NCBI GenBank assembly: GCA_949825045.1 | Contig: OX463813.1 | Location: 27,634,001 to 27,698,000 of the forward strand | From: Argyresthia goedartella | Taxonomy: Eukaryota > Arthropoda > Insecta > Lepidoptera > Argyresthiidae | Direction: 5' to 3' | Length of the DNA stretch: 64,000 nt | In this document: piece after piece, positions 11,462 to 23,296 of the stretch | Numbering within the stretch: the stretch's first letter is position 1 | Layout: each line of letters begins with the position of its first letter | Position numbers and translations under genes: made by a program | Notes under the pieces: model-generated | The model's database searches: none | What the model saw: only the letters and a program-made list of their open reading frames with translations | Told to the model about the DNA's origin: nothing

Positions 11462-11497
11462 CAGTAATAAAGTACTTTGACTTTGACTTTGACTCAA
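11462..11497 (+). repeat. LINE 3' tail (TTTGAC)n
   Basis: AATAAAGTA followed by three TTTGAC units, opposite to the LINE it abuts. It is a separate, severely truncated insertion. Confidence 0.5.
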
Positions 11498-11872
11498 CTG
11501 AAAAAGAACGAATTATGTAGTGATGGTAAATTAACTAACTGAATAAATAAAACGGAATTTATTTAAGTGTGGATGGGCGCGATGTGGTCCTGTTTTTACC
11601 TATAGATAAGTGAACTTGTAATTGAGCGATTCATCTAGTTAGGGAAAGAACGGAGGATCGAATGAACACAGAAAGTGATTGTATTATTTTTTGTACCAAA
11701 TAAGCTTAGTTTTCTAACTGAAATAATGACTAGACTAGAATAAGGTACAATTTGAGTCAATAAATGAATATTAAATAATAATATGGTTTTTCTACTGAAT
11801 GAATGTACTAATGAATTAATGATTGATTAATTAATTTACGAATGAATGAACGAATGACGGAATGCTACTCAC

Positions 11873-12008
11873 GTGTATATTGGCGCGCTGTGGCCCTGCT
11901 TGTACCAGATGACGAGCGCGAGTCGGTCGTCGGGCAGCGCGGGCGTGACGTCACAGGGAAGCGCCGCGCCTCCCCCCGCCGCGCCCTGCAGGGGGGATGT
12001 CTGCGCCG
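11873..12008 (-). CDS. internal exon, Ig V-set domain (sidestep-like cell-surface protein)
   Basis: On the minus strand a pyrimidine tract TCTACCTCTCCCCGCAG precedes a 136-nt segment that ends at GTGAGTAG. With a 2-nt split codon at each end it encodes 44 whole codons. These include AALPCDVTP, with the B-strand Cys, then LALVIWYKQG, with the C-strand Trp, then APIY. This is the first half of an Ig V-set domain; the second Cys would be in the next exon. The spacing PCDV...LVxWYK...PIY recalls insect sidestep-family adhesion receptors, known from motor-axon guidance. The exon is very GC-rich against AT-rich flanks. No neighbouring exon of this gene was found. It lies on the same strand as, and upstream of, the PDZ exon. 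Confidence 0.75.
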
Positions 12009-12072
12009 CTGCGGGGAGAGGTAGACAATTAGTATAATATGGTATATGGTATAAAAGCTACCAGGCCCCGTA

Positions 12073-12116
12073 AAGTTTCCTTGGCTCTGAGCGAACTGAG
12101 AACTCTCTTTATGGCA

Positions 12117-12161
<45 letters not shown>

Positions 12162-12196
12162 GAGAGGCGACAGCTCGCTTAGAACCAAAGAAACTT
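12073..12196. repeat. inverted-repeat element with (GA)n core
   Basis: 22-bp arms 12073-12094 and 12175-12196 (three mismatches) flank a GA microsatellite at 12123-12166. Relatives with the same AG/CT-rich core and CTCGCT-AGA-CCAAAGA-ACTTG half occur near 37495-37590, and a similar design lies at 38507-38602. Confidence 0.7.
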
Positions 12197-12309
12197 GGCG
12201 CGAACTGTATAAAAAAACTACTTGAGGTAGTGAATCGGTGCGGGAGGGGTGACATTTACATGCTTACTCAGACGTCTCGCGACACGTCGACGCGAGACTT
12301 TAGTGCGGG

Positions 12310-13343
12310 GTCCGCGTAATATACATCTCTGAGGGGAAGTTATTCATAATCATAATGGTGTTTCTGCCTCGGTAGAGAAAGGGGCAATGACTGAGAAAGG
12401 GGGAAACAAGAGGAAGATTATAATGAAGTAGGCAGTAATCACTTCACATTTTAAAATCGCTTTTGGGCGTCCTATTTTTATTTTTCATCCCTTTTACCAT
12501 ACTTATAATCTGATGTAAAAGATTATCTCGACACCAGTAATTTCGACAACATTCGCACGTATTCCTGTAGCCTTCTCCATATAATCTCGTGGCAATATTT
12601 CACGTTAAAAAGACGTGGTTATCTGCCATCTATCTGTCAGAGTCGCGCCCGGGGCCAACTGCGATGAGGGATAGAGATGGCGAATGTAATTTATGTAATT
12701 GATCGAAATCATCGGGGCTGCTGTTTGCCGCGCAAAAGTTAAAATAGTTTCAAAAAGGTATTAAAAACACAATGCAATTCCTTTAGATGAATATTGCAGA
12801 AGAGTTTTCAAATAAAAACAAATAGCTCGCTAGAGGGCGTGACAGAATTTTGTGTTTAGAGTTGACATGTGATTTAGTAATGGGAACCCTACGTTCCGAA
12901 ATGAAGAGAATGAGTTAGCGCGAGCTTAGGTTCTTGCACTATTCAGACTACAGTACAAATATGAAATGTCACAGACTGAGGTCACAGACCACAATGATAT
13001 TGCACCCTGTGGTGAAACACCACTTCATACAACATCATCTGGCGAGCTGTTTTGATAATTGGGGTGTCATAGATATACTTATTGTTTCTGTATTTCAATA
13101 AAACAATCTAGTGAGTCAGAAAATGTATGCATGAGTGAGTAAGCGTATCGATACCCGTTTCTGTACAAATAAATTATGATCTCAACTCCAAACGCTGACT
13201 TTTTCGATTCGTCTAATATTCGTGCCCGCTGAAAACGCAATTAATTTAATGCCCAAACCAAAATAATTAAAGTTCGGGTGTAATAGGAAGGTATGGTCAT
13301 ATTTTACGTTGTTATTATAGACATATTTTTGAACAGTTTACGC
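12310..13343. other. no gene recognised
   Basis: Non-coding. No long frame or recognisable repeat. Confidence 0.4.
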
Positions 13344-13437
13344 TATGAAACCGATTTGATCAGAGCAACTTTATATTTCACTTCCCCATACAAACCAGCT
13401 GATCGCCCAAAATTGCTTTGATCGAATCGGTTTCATA
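13344..13437. repeat. 94-bp MITE
   Basis: The ends TATGAAACCGATTTGATCAG and their imperfect inverse form ~25-bp terminal inverted repeats with about three mismatches. The first and last bases are TA, as in Tc1/mariner-type elements. Confidence 0.6.
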
Positions 13438-13450
13438 CCAACACCCTAAA

Positions 13451-13850
13451 GGGCATGTAACGTTTTTGGCATGCTAACTGTCGACAAATCATGATTTCTG
13501 CAGCCAGTGATGAAAGGGATGTCGATCGATACAGTATTTTTTTATAAACAAATGTGTGTTATTATAAAAGGGTTCTAACATTTTTGTATGGAGACTGACA
13601 TGCCGTTTTTAATAAAATCTTGATGAAGTCAGATTTCTCGAAAAGGATATCGTTTTAGAAACGGCATGTAACATTTTTAGCATACTAACTGTCGAAAAAT
13701 CATCAAGGATTTCTGCAGCCAGGGATGGAACGGCTGTCGATCAGTAGAGTAGTTTTAGTGGAGTGTAGAGAAATCTGACTTCAAAGGGCGATAAAAACAA
13801 CTTTTTTGCACTTTGAACTCAGATTTCTCGCAAAGGATATCGTTTTAGAA
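13451..13850 (+). repeat. degenerate tandem duplication, two ~200-bp units
   Basis: GCATGTAACGTTTTTGGCAT at 13453 recurs in altered form at 13664. AGATTTCTCGAAAAGGATAT at 13631 recurs at 13822 with one change. The blocks follow the order A-B-A-B. Confidence 0.65.
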
Positions 13851-13869
13851 ATCGGGGGGCACGGTAGTG

Positions 13870-14284
13870 TTCTTTATTATTATAGTTAATGTTGTGTGAC
13901 TTGGCCGTTGAACATTTTTTTTACGTTAGTGGGTACACGTCAATTTTGAACTGCGTCGTATTTAATTACAATAAATTACAAGCTGCAAGTTTCCTGATAG
14001 GGACACGTTATGAAATATAAGAAAATGACTGCAGGCGCCTTCCGTGATCGTTTTATGCTGCTCGTTAAGGGTATACAAATGAATTCTATTTTAAGCAAAT
14101 TAGTATGTAAAATAAAAATAACTTTGCCATGACTTATTTTTTATTGACATTGAGATTAACAGATATAACATAGGTAGTTACAACAGATATGACATTACGT
14201 GTTAACAAAATTGACTTGTACCCACTAACGTATAAAGAATGTTCAACGGGCAAGTCACACAACACTAACTATAATAATAAAGAA
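13870..14284. mobile_element. non-autonomous DNA element (MITE) with ~79-bp TIRs
   Basis: Arms 13870-13948 and 14206-14284 are inverted repeats with roughly five differences, both beginning TTCTTTATTATTATAGTTA. The 415-bp element has no coding capacity. I could not fix a target-site duplication. Confidence 0.75.
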
Positions 14285-14439
14285 ATCGCAGTAAGGAACC
14301 CTAGACTTGGCACGATTTTGTCTAGATTTCATTATTTTTTAGAGATAAAGCAGCTCCATCGAGACTTGGCTAGTTTTTTACAGAATGTTTTGGTGGGATT
14401 CATAATAACACACATGTATTTCAATAATTAAATCTATCG

Positions 14440-15660
14440 ATGGACATCGGTTTCATCTCTGGCCACCAATATCAAGAATAAAAAAAAATGATATGACAGT
14501 CTCGTTTGACTACACATTTTTGTTACACCCTGCTTACACCCCTAATGTCATCTACGGGTCAACAAAGGAAGATTAATGCAGGCCATAACAGTAGACTGGC
14601 TAATTTCTCGGGTTCATGACCTCTTGTTTCAAGCAAGTCACATTCCGATTCACACATAAGGGGCCATCGCGACGGCGACGTCTCGGGATCCGATACTCGG
14701 CGATTCTCCTTCGATACTTGACGATACTTGAATGACACTAGGTGCTATTACTTGTGTCGATCTTCGGGTATATATGATCGAAATTGTGGGATACTACCAG
14801 TCTGTGTTTCAAGATGCCTGCTGAAATTGTAGCTGAAATGTTTGTCTATTATGATTGGTTTGCATCTAGGTTAGGGGAGGTCATGTGGAAGTGCCACTTT
14901 TTCACACAAGTGCTTTTTATATTCAGTTTCTTCTTTCTTTCAACTCCGTCGTCAGCCCCACGGAAATGGTTTTTAGTATTAGAGAAAAGTTTTACAAATT
15001 AGTCAAGTGCAGATTACGATGCCTATAAAAGGTACAGTAAAACAAATACTTCATTAAACCCATTAAATAATTCATTAAATATGTTTGGCTGAACACATCG
15101 ATACGACGTCGCAGCTATTTGCACATGGTAGATATGGTCTGCGCGCATTTATTAAAAATAAGCTCACCAGTATGTTTATTTTATTTCATCGAGCAATGCA
15201 TATATAGTAAAACTTTGTATGATACACGTGACTAAAATCATTTCCGACTCGTGTCGACATGTATAATCGCTCGCTTCGCTCGCATGTGAATAAAAATGTT
15301 CCAGAAGCCGGTGGATGGAAAGCCAGGACAAGTTCCCCTACAAATGGAGGAAAAAAAAAGTTGCCAATAGGGTCAACCTCAAAATGTGGCATATTAAGCT
15401 GGAAACTTGCATAAACCCTATATTTTGGCAACCTTAATGTTGTCTCAAAAGTCACAATATATCACGTGTCCGCGTCTTAAGTTATCCAAGGTCAAAAGGC
15501 TTTAAACTTGAAATTCTCTACAGATTGTCATACTTAACTTCAACACGTTCAAGTTAATACGTAGTCAAGCACGGCAAGGTTATTGGCAGTCTAATATAAT
15601 AATTAACCTATCCATAGTCAATGTTCGGTAAAATAAGATATTGGGAATGCAAATCTGGTT
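14440..15660. other. no confident gene
   Basis: A frame from ATG 14814 to a stop at 15002 encodes about 62 residues with one hydrophobic stretch. TATATATG lies 45 bases upstream (14769) and CAGTC near 14799. The spacing resembles a TATA/initiator promoter, but the peptide matches nothing I know and could be chance. The rest of the stretch shows no feature. Confidence 0.2.
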
Positions 15661-15663
15661 CCT

Positions 15664-15810
15664 AGGGTTCCGTACCCGAAGGTGCTATTACTCAGCCTCC
15701 GCTGTCCGTCTGTCCGTCAGCGGGCTGATCGTATGAACAGTAAGAGGTAGAGAGTTGTAATTTTCACATAACGTGTTTTTATTAATTAAGGGGTCCCCCA
15801 TACAATGGAC
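15664..15810 (+). repeat. AGGGTTCCGTACC-family repeat, partial
   Basis: It opens with AGGGTTCCGTACCCGAAG, followed by a GTCCGTC-rich stretch and GGCTGATCGTATGAAC. It is a 5' part only; see the full copy at 31039-31458. Confidence 0.75.
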
Positions 15811-16528
15811 GTTTTTTTTTGTACTTTTTTGTACGATGGTGCGAGATCGACTCAAAAATCAGTAGAGTCAGGAAAAACCCTAAAAAAATTGTACCAGAAT
15901 AAGTACTTATTACTACCCAGCGAGCGGTCGCGGTAAGGAATTCCATTCTTCATCCAATTCCATTCAATCCAATCCCATTTTATTTATTTATTTTGTTAGA
16001 TTGTTATTTTGAGACATCTTATTGCCACTTATGGATACGATGTTCTAATATTGTCATTAGATTAGATAATTTTTATATCGTACGTTGTGTAATAAAAAAT
16101 ATATATATATGACGAAAATTTAAAAAATTATATTGACTTAGAGTTTCTTGGTGCTATCTTCTCTGACGGGTGTATTTCCGAAGCACTGGTAGAGTTAATG
16201 GAGTCTCAGGAACACCTGTGCAAGATTCAGCCATGAATCACCCACCACTTGAAAGAGAACTTTCCTTTTCAAACTCAAACCATAATCAGTTATGTACTCA
16301 TTAGTTTAGTTTATATTCTTTATTGCATAGATAATGTAAGGTTACAGATAATTAAAAGAAATGTAATAAGCAAAGGCGAGCTTTTCTCTAAAAAGAGATT
16401 TCATCCAGCAATCCTAGGCAAGACAGGAGAGGTAATTATACAGGAAAGTCCTAGTTCGCAATAACACTATACATACGTACGAAAATTACTTTCAAAATAT
16501 ATATAAACTATACCAAATATAAAATAAA

Positions 16529-16549
16529 ATATATATATATATATATATA
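16529..16549. repeat. (AT)n microsatellite
   Basis: Ten AT units. Confidence 0.95.
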
Positions 16550-16614
16550 CTTCAACTACATAAAATACAATATATAGCATGAGCATACATAAACTAAAAT
16601 AAATCATACATATA

Positions 16615-17916
16615 CCAGGTCATAAGTTCTGTCACACAATAAAAACTTTTGAATTTAGAACGCTGGCCACAAAAAAGTTTATTGAATTCGAATTTCGAAT
16701 TTTTCATGAAAATAAAAATGTGTACTTTTTAGAATTTTCCTCATTTTTAAATATGGAGTGGACACTTAAAGAAGACCGTGTCGCAGTTATTGCGTTGCAT
16801 CGTTGCGGTTACGCGCCAATTCAGATTTTCGACTTACTGAAAAATTGGAATATAACGAATCTTTTGTCGTTTATCGTACCATAAAACGATACAATGAAGA
16901 CTCTAGTGTAGATGACAGGTCAAGAAGTGGTCGCCCTCGCACTATTAGGACTCCAGCAGTGATAAAAGCTGTGAGGGCGCGAATTCAAAGAAATCCCATA
17001 CGTAAGCAGAAACTGTTGGCCCTTCAGATGGGGTTAAGCAGGACCACGGTGAAAAGGGTGTTAAATGAAGACTTAGGGCATAGGGCATATCGAAGAAAAA
17101 CAAGACATCGTTTGGACGCTCGTTTAATGGACCTGAGACTGAAGAGATGCTGCGCTTTGTTGAAGCGGTACGCGGGAAAAAAGCATCGGGAAATTCTTTT
17201 TTCGGATGAAAAAATTTTCACCGTGGAAGAGAGCTACAACAAACAAAATGATAAGGTGTACGCACACAGCAGTGAAGAAGCGAGCAACCGTATTCCGCAT
17301 GTCCAACGAGGTCATTTTCCATCCTCGCTCATGGTTTGGTTGGGAGTCTCTTATTGGGGCTTAACTGAGGTACATTTTTGTGAGAAAGGCGTAAAAACGA
17401 ATGCAGTTGTGTATCAAAATACAGTCCTCAAGAACCTTGTGGAACCTGTTTCTCATACCATGTTTAATAACAGGCACTGGGTATTCCAACAAGATTCTGC
17501 GCCAGCTCATAGAGCGAAAAGCACACAAGACTGGCTGGCGGCGCGTGAAATCGACTTCATCCGGCACGAAGACTGGCCCTCCTCCAGTCCAGATTTGAGT
17601 CCGTTAGATTACAAGATATGGCAACACTTGGAGGAAAAGGCCTGCTCAAAGTCTCATCCTGATTTGGAGTCACTCAAGGCATCCTTGATTAAGGCAGCCG
17701 CCGATATTGACATGGACCTCGTTCGTGCTGCGATAGACGAATGGCCGCGCAGAATAAAGGCCTGTATTCAAAATCGCGGGGGTCATTTTGAATAAACTTT
17801 ATTACCATAAGAATCTATGTTTTATTAAGTTCATTTTGCTATATAAATGTTTACATAAATAATAAACATGTCTAAATTATTTCATATTGCACATGTGACA
17901 GAACTTATGACCTGAC
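16615..17916 (+). mobile_element. DD37D mariner-like (maT-type) transposon, near-complete
   Basis: The ends carry CAGGTCATAAGTTCTGTCAC in inverted orientation (16616-16636 and 17894-17914), each next to a TA dinucleotide (16613-16614 and 17917-17918), as expected for Tc1/mariner insertion. The element is 1302 bp with one transposase gene in it. Near-identical TIR cores occur at 20351 and 26695. Confidence 0.9.
16753..17795 (+). pseudogene. DD37D mariner-like transposase with one N-terminal frameshift
   Basis: The natural start is ATG 16753, reading MEWTLKEDRVAVIALHRC in a frame that closes soon after. Homology continues in the next frame from about 16850 (VYRTIKRYNEDSSVDDRS) to the stop at 17795. 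The frame that appears to start at 16803 begins with TTG and is not a real start. Known features of the family follow in order: an N-terminal helix-turn-helix region with GRPRTIRTP, then the catalytic triad D in SDEKIF, D in QQDSAPAH and D in PLDYKIW. Thirty-seven residues separate the last two Asp, which defines DD37D (maT) elements. All three catalytic Asp remain, so a single indel seems to be the only clear lesion. The encoded enzyme would cut and paste the element at TA sites in the nucleus. Confidence 0.9.
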
Positions 17917-17935
17917 TATGTATATATGGTACCTT

Positions 17936-18283
17936 TTACGGAAGAGAAAGGAAATGCACTTTCAATCTTTTCTTAAGAGTGAAAATTGAGGGACTTTCCC
18001 TAATAGCGCAGGGAAGTGCGTTCCACAGTCTGATTGCCCTTAACCTCAACAAGTGTTCGTAAGCGGCAGTGTTATGCCGAGTAGTTAAAAGGAGAGACAC
18101 CGTGTGGGATCTCGGATTGCTATCCCTGGGGAAAAGAAAGTCAAAATGTTGGCGTAGATATGTGGGGTATCGGGGATTTCGCAAAATATTGAATAGATAG
18201 GAGAGAATGTGCATGTCACGGCGAAGACGGATCGGGAGCCACTCCAGCTCCTTGCGATACTGGGAGACATGGCCACTCGCTCC
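17936..18283 (-). pseudogene. non-LTR retrotransposon ORF2 C-terminus, part 2
   Basis: It encodes SQYRKELEWLPIRLRRDMHI through AIRLWNALPCAIRESPS and ends at a stop at 17936, the typical end of Jockey/CR1-group ORF2. It continues the protein begun at 19157-19372; the interruption is the plus-strand insertion at 18284-19156. Confidence 0.8.
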
Positions 18284-19156
18284 ACCATTTTGTGAAGATG
18301 GCAATGTGATCAATTCTGCTCAGTTCTATCCTGATATTACACCAAAATTACTAAACTCACATGATATTAACGGTTGTGCAGGTAGCGATAATATCCCACC
18401 GTACTATATAGTAAGGTGCGCGAAGCAATTGTGTCATCCTTTAAGCATCTTATTCAATAGATCCGTCAAAGAAGGTTCGTTTCCTACTGCCTGGAAGAAA
18501 GCTCACATCGTTCCGATACACAAAAAAGGGACAAGAAAGAAGATCGACAATTACAGACCAATATCTATTCTTAATGTCTTCGGTAAAGTATTCGAGAAGG
18601 CTGTTTACAACTGCATTTACCCAATTTTTTCTCGTGGTGTACCTCCTCAGCAACACGGGTTTCTCAAAGGCCGATCTACCATGAGTAATCTTGCGGAATT
18701 CCTACAATTTGTTCTTCATAAGATGGATAATCGGAAGCAGGTTGATGTTGTCTATACGGATTTTGAGAAGGCTTTCGACCGCGTAGACAATATCATCCTG
18801 TTGCGCAAATTATTTCATCTGGGGATTCAGGGTGACCTCCACCGTTGGCTTACTTCTTATGTTTCTAAGAGAAGTCAGGCTGTGATTGTTGGTAACGTCA
18901 TATTACTTTATTTTACATATACCTTTAAATAAACAACATAATAAACATACCTGTCTCTTAACTTTATATACATGTAAGAGATCTTATTTATTAAGTTTGC
19001 ACACTGTTCTATCTGTTAATGTTTCTCAATCTAAATTTATCTCTTGTATTTTTGTGGATATCTGTTACTGGCTTTAATTTTGTATCTTTGTTCTTTGTAA
19101 TTTGTTTATGTATGTGCTGTTGATGTCCCAAATAAAATAAAATAAATAAATAAAAA
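18284..19156 (+). mobile_element. 5'-truncated non-LTR retrotransposon inserted in an older LINE
   Basis: The frame to 18932 encodes the front half of an RT domain: PTAWKKAHIVPIHKKGTRKK, NYRPISILNVFGKVFEKAVY, YTDFEKAFDRVDN and a GIQGDLHRWL block. The catalytic DD box is missing; sequence passes directly into a 3' UTR-like stretch and the tail AAATAAAATAAAATAAATAA at 19131-19156. It is therefore truncated at the 5' end and deleted internally. Host LINE sequence resumes at both edges, with ACTCGC on the left and ACTTGC on the right as a probable target duplication. Confidence 0.75.
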
Positions 19157-19372
19157 TACTTGCGCAACCCGTAGATAAACCGAATCCCGAGATTTTGAAG
19201 TCGTTCGAGTTTGTTCAGTTGTTCTTCGTTCGCGCTGATCCAACAAACAACCGCATAGTCTATTAAAGGTAGTAGAAGGGACTGAGCAAGAGTGATTTTA
19301 GTCTGCCGTCGCAGCAAGTACTGCAATCTTCGGAGGGAGTGAAATGACGCAAAGACTCGACTTAGTCGATCA
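19157..19372 (-). pseudogene. non-LTR retrotransposon ORF2 C-terminus, part 1
   Basis: It encodes YDRLSRVFASFHSLRRLQYL, LPLIDYAVVCW and LERLQNLGIRFIYGLRK, the region after the RT domain. It joins in sense with 17936-18283 once the insertion is removed. Confidence 0.8.
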
Positions 19373-19373
19373 T

Positions 19374-19408
19374 ATTTTTTTTTTTTTTTTTTTTTATTTT
19401 TTTTTTTC
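19374..19408. repeat. poly-T tract
   Basis: Nearly uninterrupted T run, a likely poly-A tail of a minus-strand retroposed fragment lying to its right. Confidence 0.7.
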
Positions 19409-19499
19409 ATGTATATGAGACTTAAGTTAGTGTTAGACTTGTAATTGTGCATTATTTTGCCTACTTGTAATAAATGATTTGAGTTTTGAGTTTCATTGT

Positions 19500-20348
19500 T
19501 GGACGGGTACACTTTGCATGACTGTCAGAATTTAGACCTTACTGTTTATGAAATAAGGAAAGAAGAAAGGGTGAGCTTATCAAGAATGCAAGTGTTACAT
19601 TTTACGATCGGACAAGTCCACCGTTGGGTAGTAGAGTAGAGCTGGGATATTGTCGATCTTGGCAAGGATTTTTTAATTACGTAACTGTCGAAGCTATAAA
19701 AGTAACTTTCACTGTCACAAGAAACAATTTAATTTAAAAACAAACTTAGCCTCATGCTTGCTGTGACGCTGCCATCCCAGATAGTAATATGGGAGGATGA
19801 AAACAAACGCAACGATATTTATAGATGTAAGAATGGGAACCGTATCTGCTGTAACCCAAGCTGAGACAGTGCAAAATTGCGATACAATAAAAACATCACT
19901 AAAATCTAGTTTCAACAAAGACTAACCAAATCAGAAATAATTCATGACTAACGCAAATTCATTCATTTGGCATTGCAATGTGACTTTATTCATATTTTCC
20001 GGCTAATCTTGAAAGAACAAGCCAATTTATTGTCATGAATTTCTCATTTAGTCTGAATTCTCTCAGGAAATTACTCTTGTATCAAATTATTACATTCTTG
20101 AGGTTAAGAGGGTCCTTCGACATTTTACAGTCCCTGATGATTGATTTCATTTTCATCCCCGACGTAAAAGTAGGGATGTCAAAATACGTTTGAAGCCACT
20201 GTGCCTGTGACGCTTAGCTGTTAAATGGATAAACCAATTTAGTTGCGGTTTTTCAATAAATCTAGTAAAAAATCTCATTATTTAAGTGTTTAATTTCAAT
20301 TATTTTCTATAATTTTCCTAATTCATTCTTTCTTCGTAAAGTTAATAA
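19500..20348. other. no gene recognised
   Basis: AT-rich, no coding or repeat signature. Confidence 0.4.
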
Positions 20349-21054
20349 TACCTAGTCGGTCCATAAGTTCTGTCACAAATATTTTGCCGCATAGTAAATA
20401 ATACCAAGTTTTATTTTATTTAATACTATATATGATTTGATAGCTCATTAAATACTGATAAATAAGAACGATTATTGGATTTAAATTCTTAAAGCCATAT
20501 TACACAAATGCTAGTTTCATCAGAGATTTTGCATTTTTTTACCCAATCAAAAATACGGACGTGATTCACTTTATCTTTTTTCCATGACTCTTAAAACCTT
20601 TCAAACTTAGGTGAGATTTTAGTCAGAACCCTCCCTGAACCCGTTACCTTCATTTTGAAGCATAAGATAACTAAGTCTGGGTAAAACTAATTTTCATATT
20701 CACATTTTACGTAGTGTACTTGTTGCCCACAAGATCATTTTTATACGTTTTTCTGAAAACGTAAAAATTACGTAAAGTTCTCTTTGGGAGCAGTTGGAAC
20801 TGAAAGATAACAGAAAATCAAATGCTAGTTGTTAAGAATGGTCTAAAATCGAGGTTTCAGAATAAATAAAAAAAACCTTGTTGGTTATCTGAAACACTGT
20901 TTTTTTATAAAATTTGTGGTAAGTGGTATTTTTGTCAGTTGCGGCGTGTTTTGGATTCGCGATTGTCTCAAGTTATAAGGTTTTTTGTAATATTGCGATA
21001 ATCGTACAAAATGTATTGTATTGCAATTTGATTCGTAAAAAATAAGCTTTCAAG

Positions 21055-23296
21055 CGTTCAGGAATTGAGTGACCTCCTGCAGATATCGCCTGGCTCCGAC
21101 AAAATTTGTGCCGTTGTCCGAACGGATTAATGTCGGGAGGCCTCTTCGTGAGACGAACCGATCCAGACAAGCGATAAATGCCTCCGTAGTGAGGTCACTG
21201 ACCACCTCCAAGTGGACTGCCTTCGTGGCCAAGCACACTAAGACGCACAGGTATGCCTTCACTAATCTGGCGTTCCGTAGCTGTGAAGACTTGACCATGA
21301 ATGGTCCCGCGAAATCCGTTCCGACACCCGCAAAGGGCCGGATTTCGTTAACCCTATCCGAGGGCAAGTCGCCCATCTGGGGCTGCATCGTAGCCGCCTT
21401 GGCCCGATAACAAGGCAGGCACCGAAATACGACGCTCCGCACTAAGCGTCTTCACGATAGAATCCAGAACTCGCGCTGGAGAAACGCCATCAAGGCGTGG
21501 CATCCGATATGCCCATTCCGAATGTGTCGATCCTGTATCAACAGTTCGACCAACTTCCCTTTCCTAGGGAGTAACAACGGGTGGCGAGCCGCATAAGGCA
21601 GGTTGGCATTCCGCAGCCGACCTCCTACCCTCAGCAATCCTTGAGGGTCAATAAACGGGTTGAGCCGAGCCACAGCTCCCTTCAGTTGGACGCGTCCGCG
21701 TCTCAGAATGTCCAATTCGGACTTAAAGTGCACCGTCTGCACGTTCCGTACCAATGCGAACAACGCATGGTTCCGTTCCCGTGGTGTCAGGACCTGTGTC
21801 CGCACTCGTTGCGCCTCAGAATTCCGACAATTCCGCGCAAATCGGCAGATCCAGGCGGTCACATTGACCAGCTTGTCGAGCGAGCTGTACCGTTCCAGCA
21901 GGCTGAACTCCTCTTCCGGCTCTGGTTGCGTCGTGCAGACACCGACTGTTAAGGCGCCGTTCGCCGTGGTAACGCGTGGACTCATTGGCCAATCCGATTC
22001 GGCTTGAGTCAACCATTTTGGACCCCACCACAAGGGATGTCCAACCAACTCCGGAGCGTGACACCCACGAGACGCACAGTCTGCTGGGTTCATTTCCCCT
22101 GGAACATGTCTCCAGATTAAGGGAACCTCCGAATTCAAAATCTGCGAAACCCGATTCGCCACAAAAATCTCCAGCTTGTGAACTGAAGCCTTCAGCCAGC
22201 ATAACACGATCTGGCTGTCCGTCCAAGCGTAGACCGTATCTTTTAACGCTATTGACCCACGAAGAACCGTCATCGTGTGGTTCAGCAGACGAGTCAGGAG
22301 AGCCGCTCCCGAAAGCTCTAACTTGGGAATGGTCAGGCGAGTGGGCAACGGCGCAACCTTGCTCTTGGCCATGACCAACCGCACATCAACCTCCCCCGAG
22401 GAGTCGACCGTACGCAGATACACCGCAGCTCCGTAGCCCTTCTCCGAGGCATCGCAAAACCCATGCAGGGTGGCGGTGTATCGTTTGGTGGGGACCAACC
22501 TCCGTGGCAGTGAAATCCGATTGATGCCAGGGAGGGTCGAAAAGAACGAGTCCCACTCTGAGCTCAATGACCCGCCGATCGGGTCGTCCCATTTCAGCTC
22601 AGCAGACCACAATTGCTGCATAAAACACTTGAGCTGAAATGTTACCGGGGTGATCCACCCGTTTGGATCAAATGTCCTAGCCACCGTGGAAAGGACGTTC
22701 CGTTTCGTCCAGACCTTCGGGGAGTCCAACTCGACCCGATACAAAAACATGTCTGACACCGGCTGGTACTGGACGCCTAATACCGACAGCATATTTGGAT
22801 TTTCCAAATTTTCATAAATGTGGGGATCCTGCTGGTAGTCATCCGGAAGACCAGTCAGTAACTCTGGAGAGTTCGACATCCATTTCCGGAGCTCGTAACC
22901 TCCACCCCGTAAGAGCTCAACTAGCTCGTCCCGTCAAACGAGCGCCTCCTCTACGGAATCTGCACCGGTACAGATATCATCCACGTAGAGGTCCTGCTCC
23001 AGGATCGCTCCTCTAGGGAAGTTTAACCATTCTCGATCCGCTAACTCCCGCAGAGTGCGAATCGCCAAATAAGGACTAGACCGTAGCCCGTACGTGTTGG
23101 TGTTCAGCTCGTACACCCTGATGGGCTGATCTGGGCTCTCTCGCCACAGTATCAGCTGATACCGTCTATCGTCAGGGTGAATGACCGTCTGTCTAAACAT
23201 CATCCGGATGTCAGCTACAAACACAACATTGTGTCGACGGAACCGTGTGATAACATCCGCGATGTCATGGTTCAACTTCGGAATGAATGAAAACAC
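21055..23296 (-). pseudogene. BEL/Pao pol: RT, RNase H and partial integrase
   Basis: One minus-strand frame, read through two TGA codons (22934 and 21452), encodes three parts. The RT part has VFVADIRMMFRQTVIHPDD and the catalytic LYVDDI. The RNase H part has HGFCDASEKGYGAAVY, ELSGAALLTRL and AWTDSQIVLCWL. The integrase part has the zinc region HIRNGHIGCH...CLPCYRAKA and then GTDFAGPF and RSDNGTNF, carrying the first two catalytic Asp. The Glu and C-terminal domain are gone because homology ends at about 21055. Confidence 0.9.

Noticed and set aside
11842..12024. 60-codon plus-strand frame
   Set aside because: It is the antisense of the Ig exon, whose splice signals and domain are on the minus strand.
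16803..16852. Apparent start of the mariner transposase
   Set aside because: The codon is TTG; the real N-terminus starts at ATG 16753 in another frame.
18207..18283. Use of the open frame start at 18207 as part of the plus-strand LINE
   Set aside because: This stretch codes for the older minus-strand LINE; the plus-strand element starts only near 18284.
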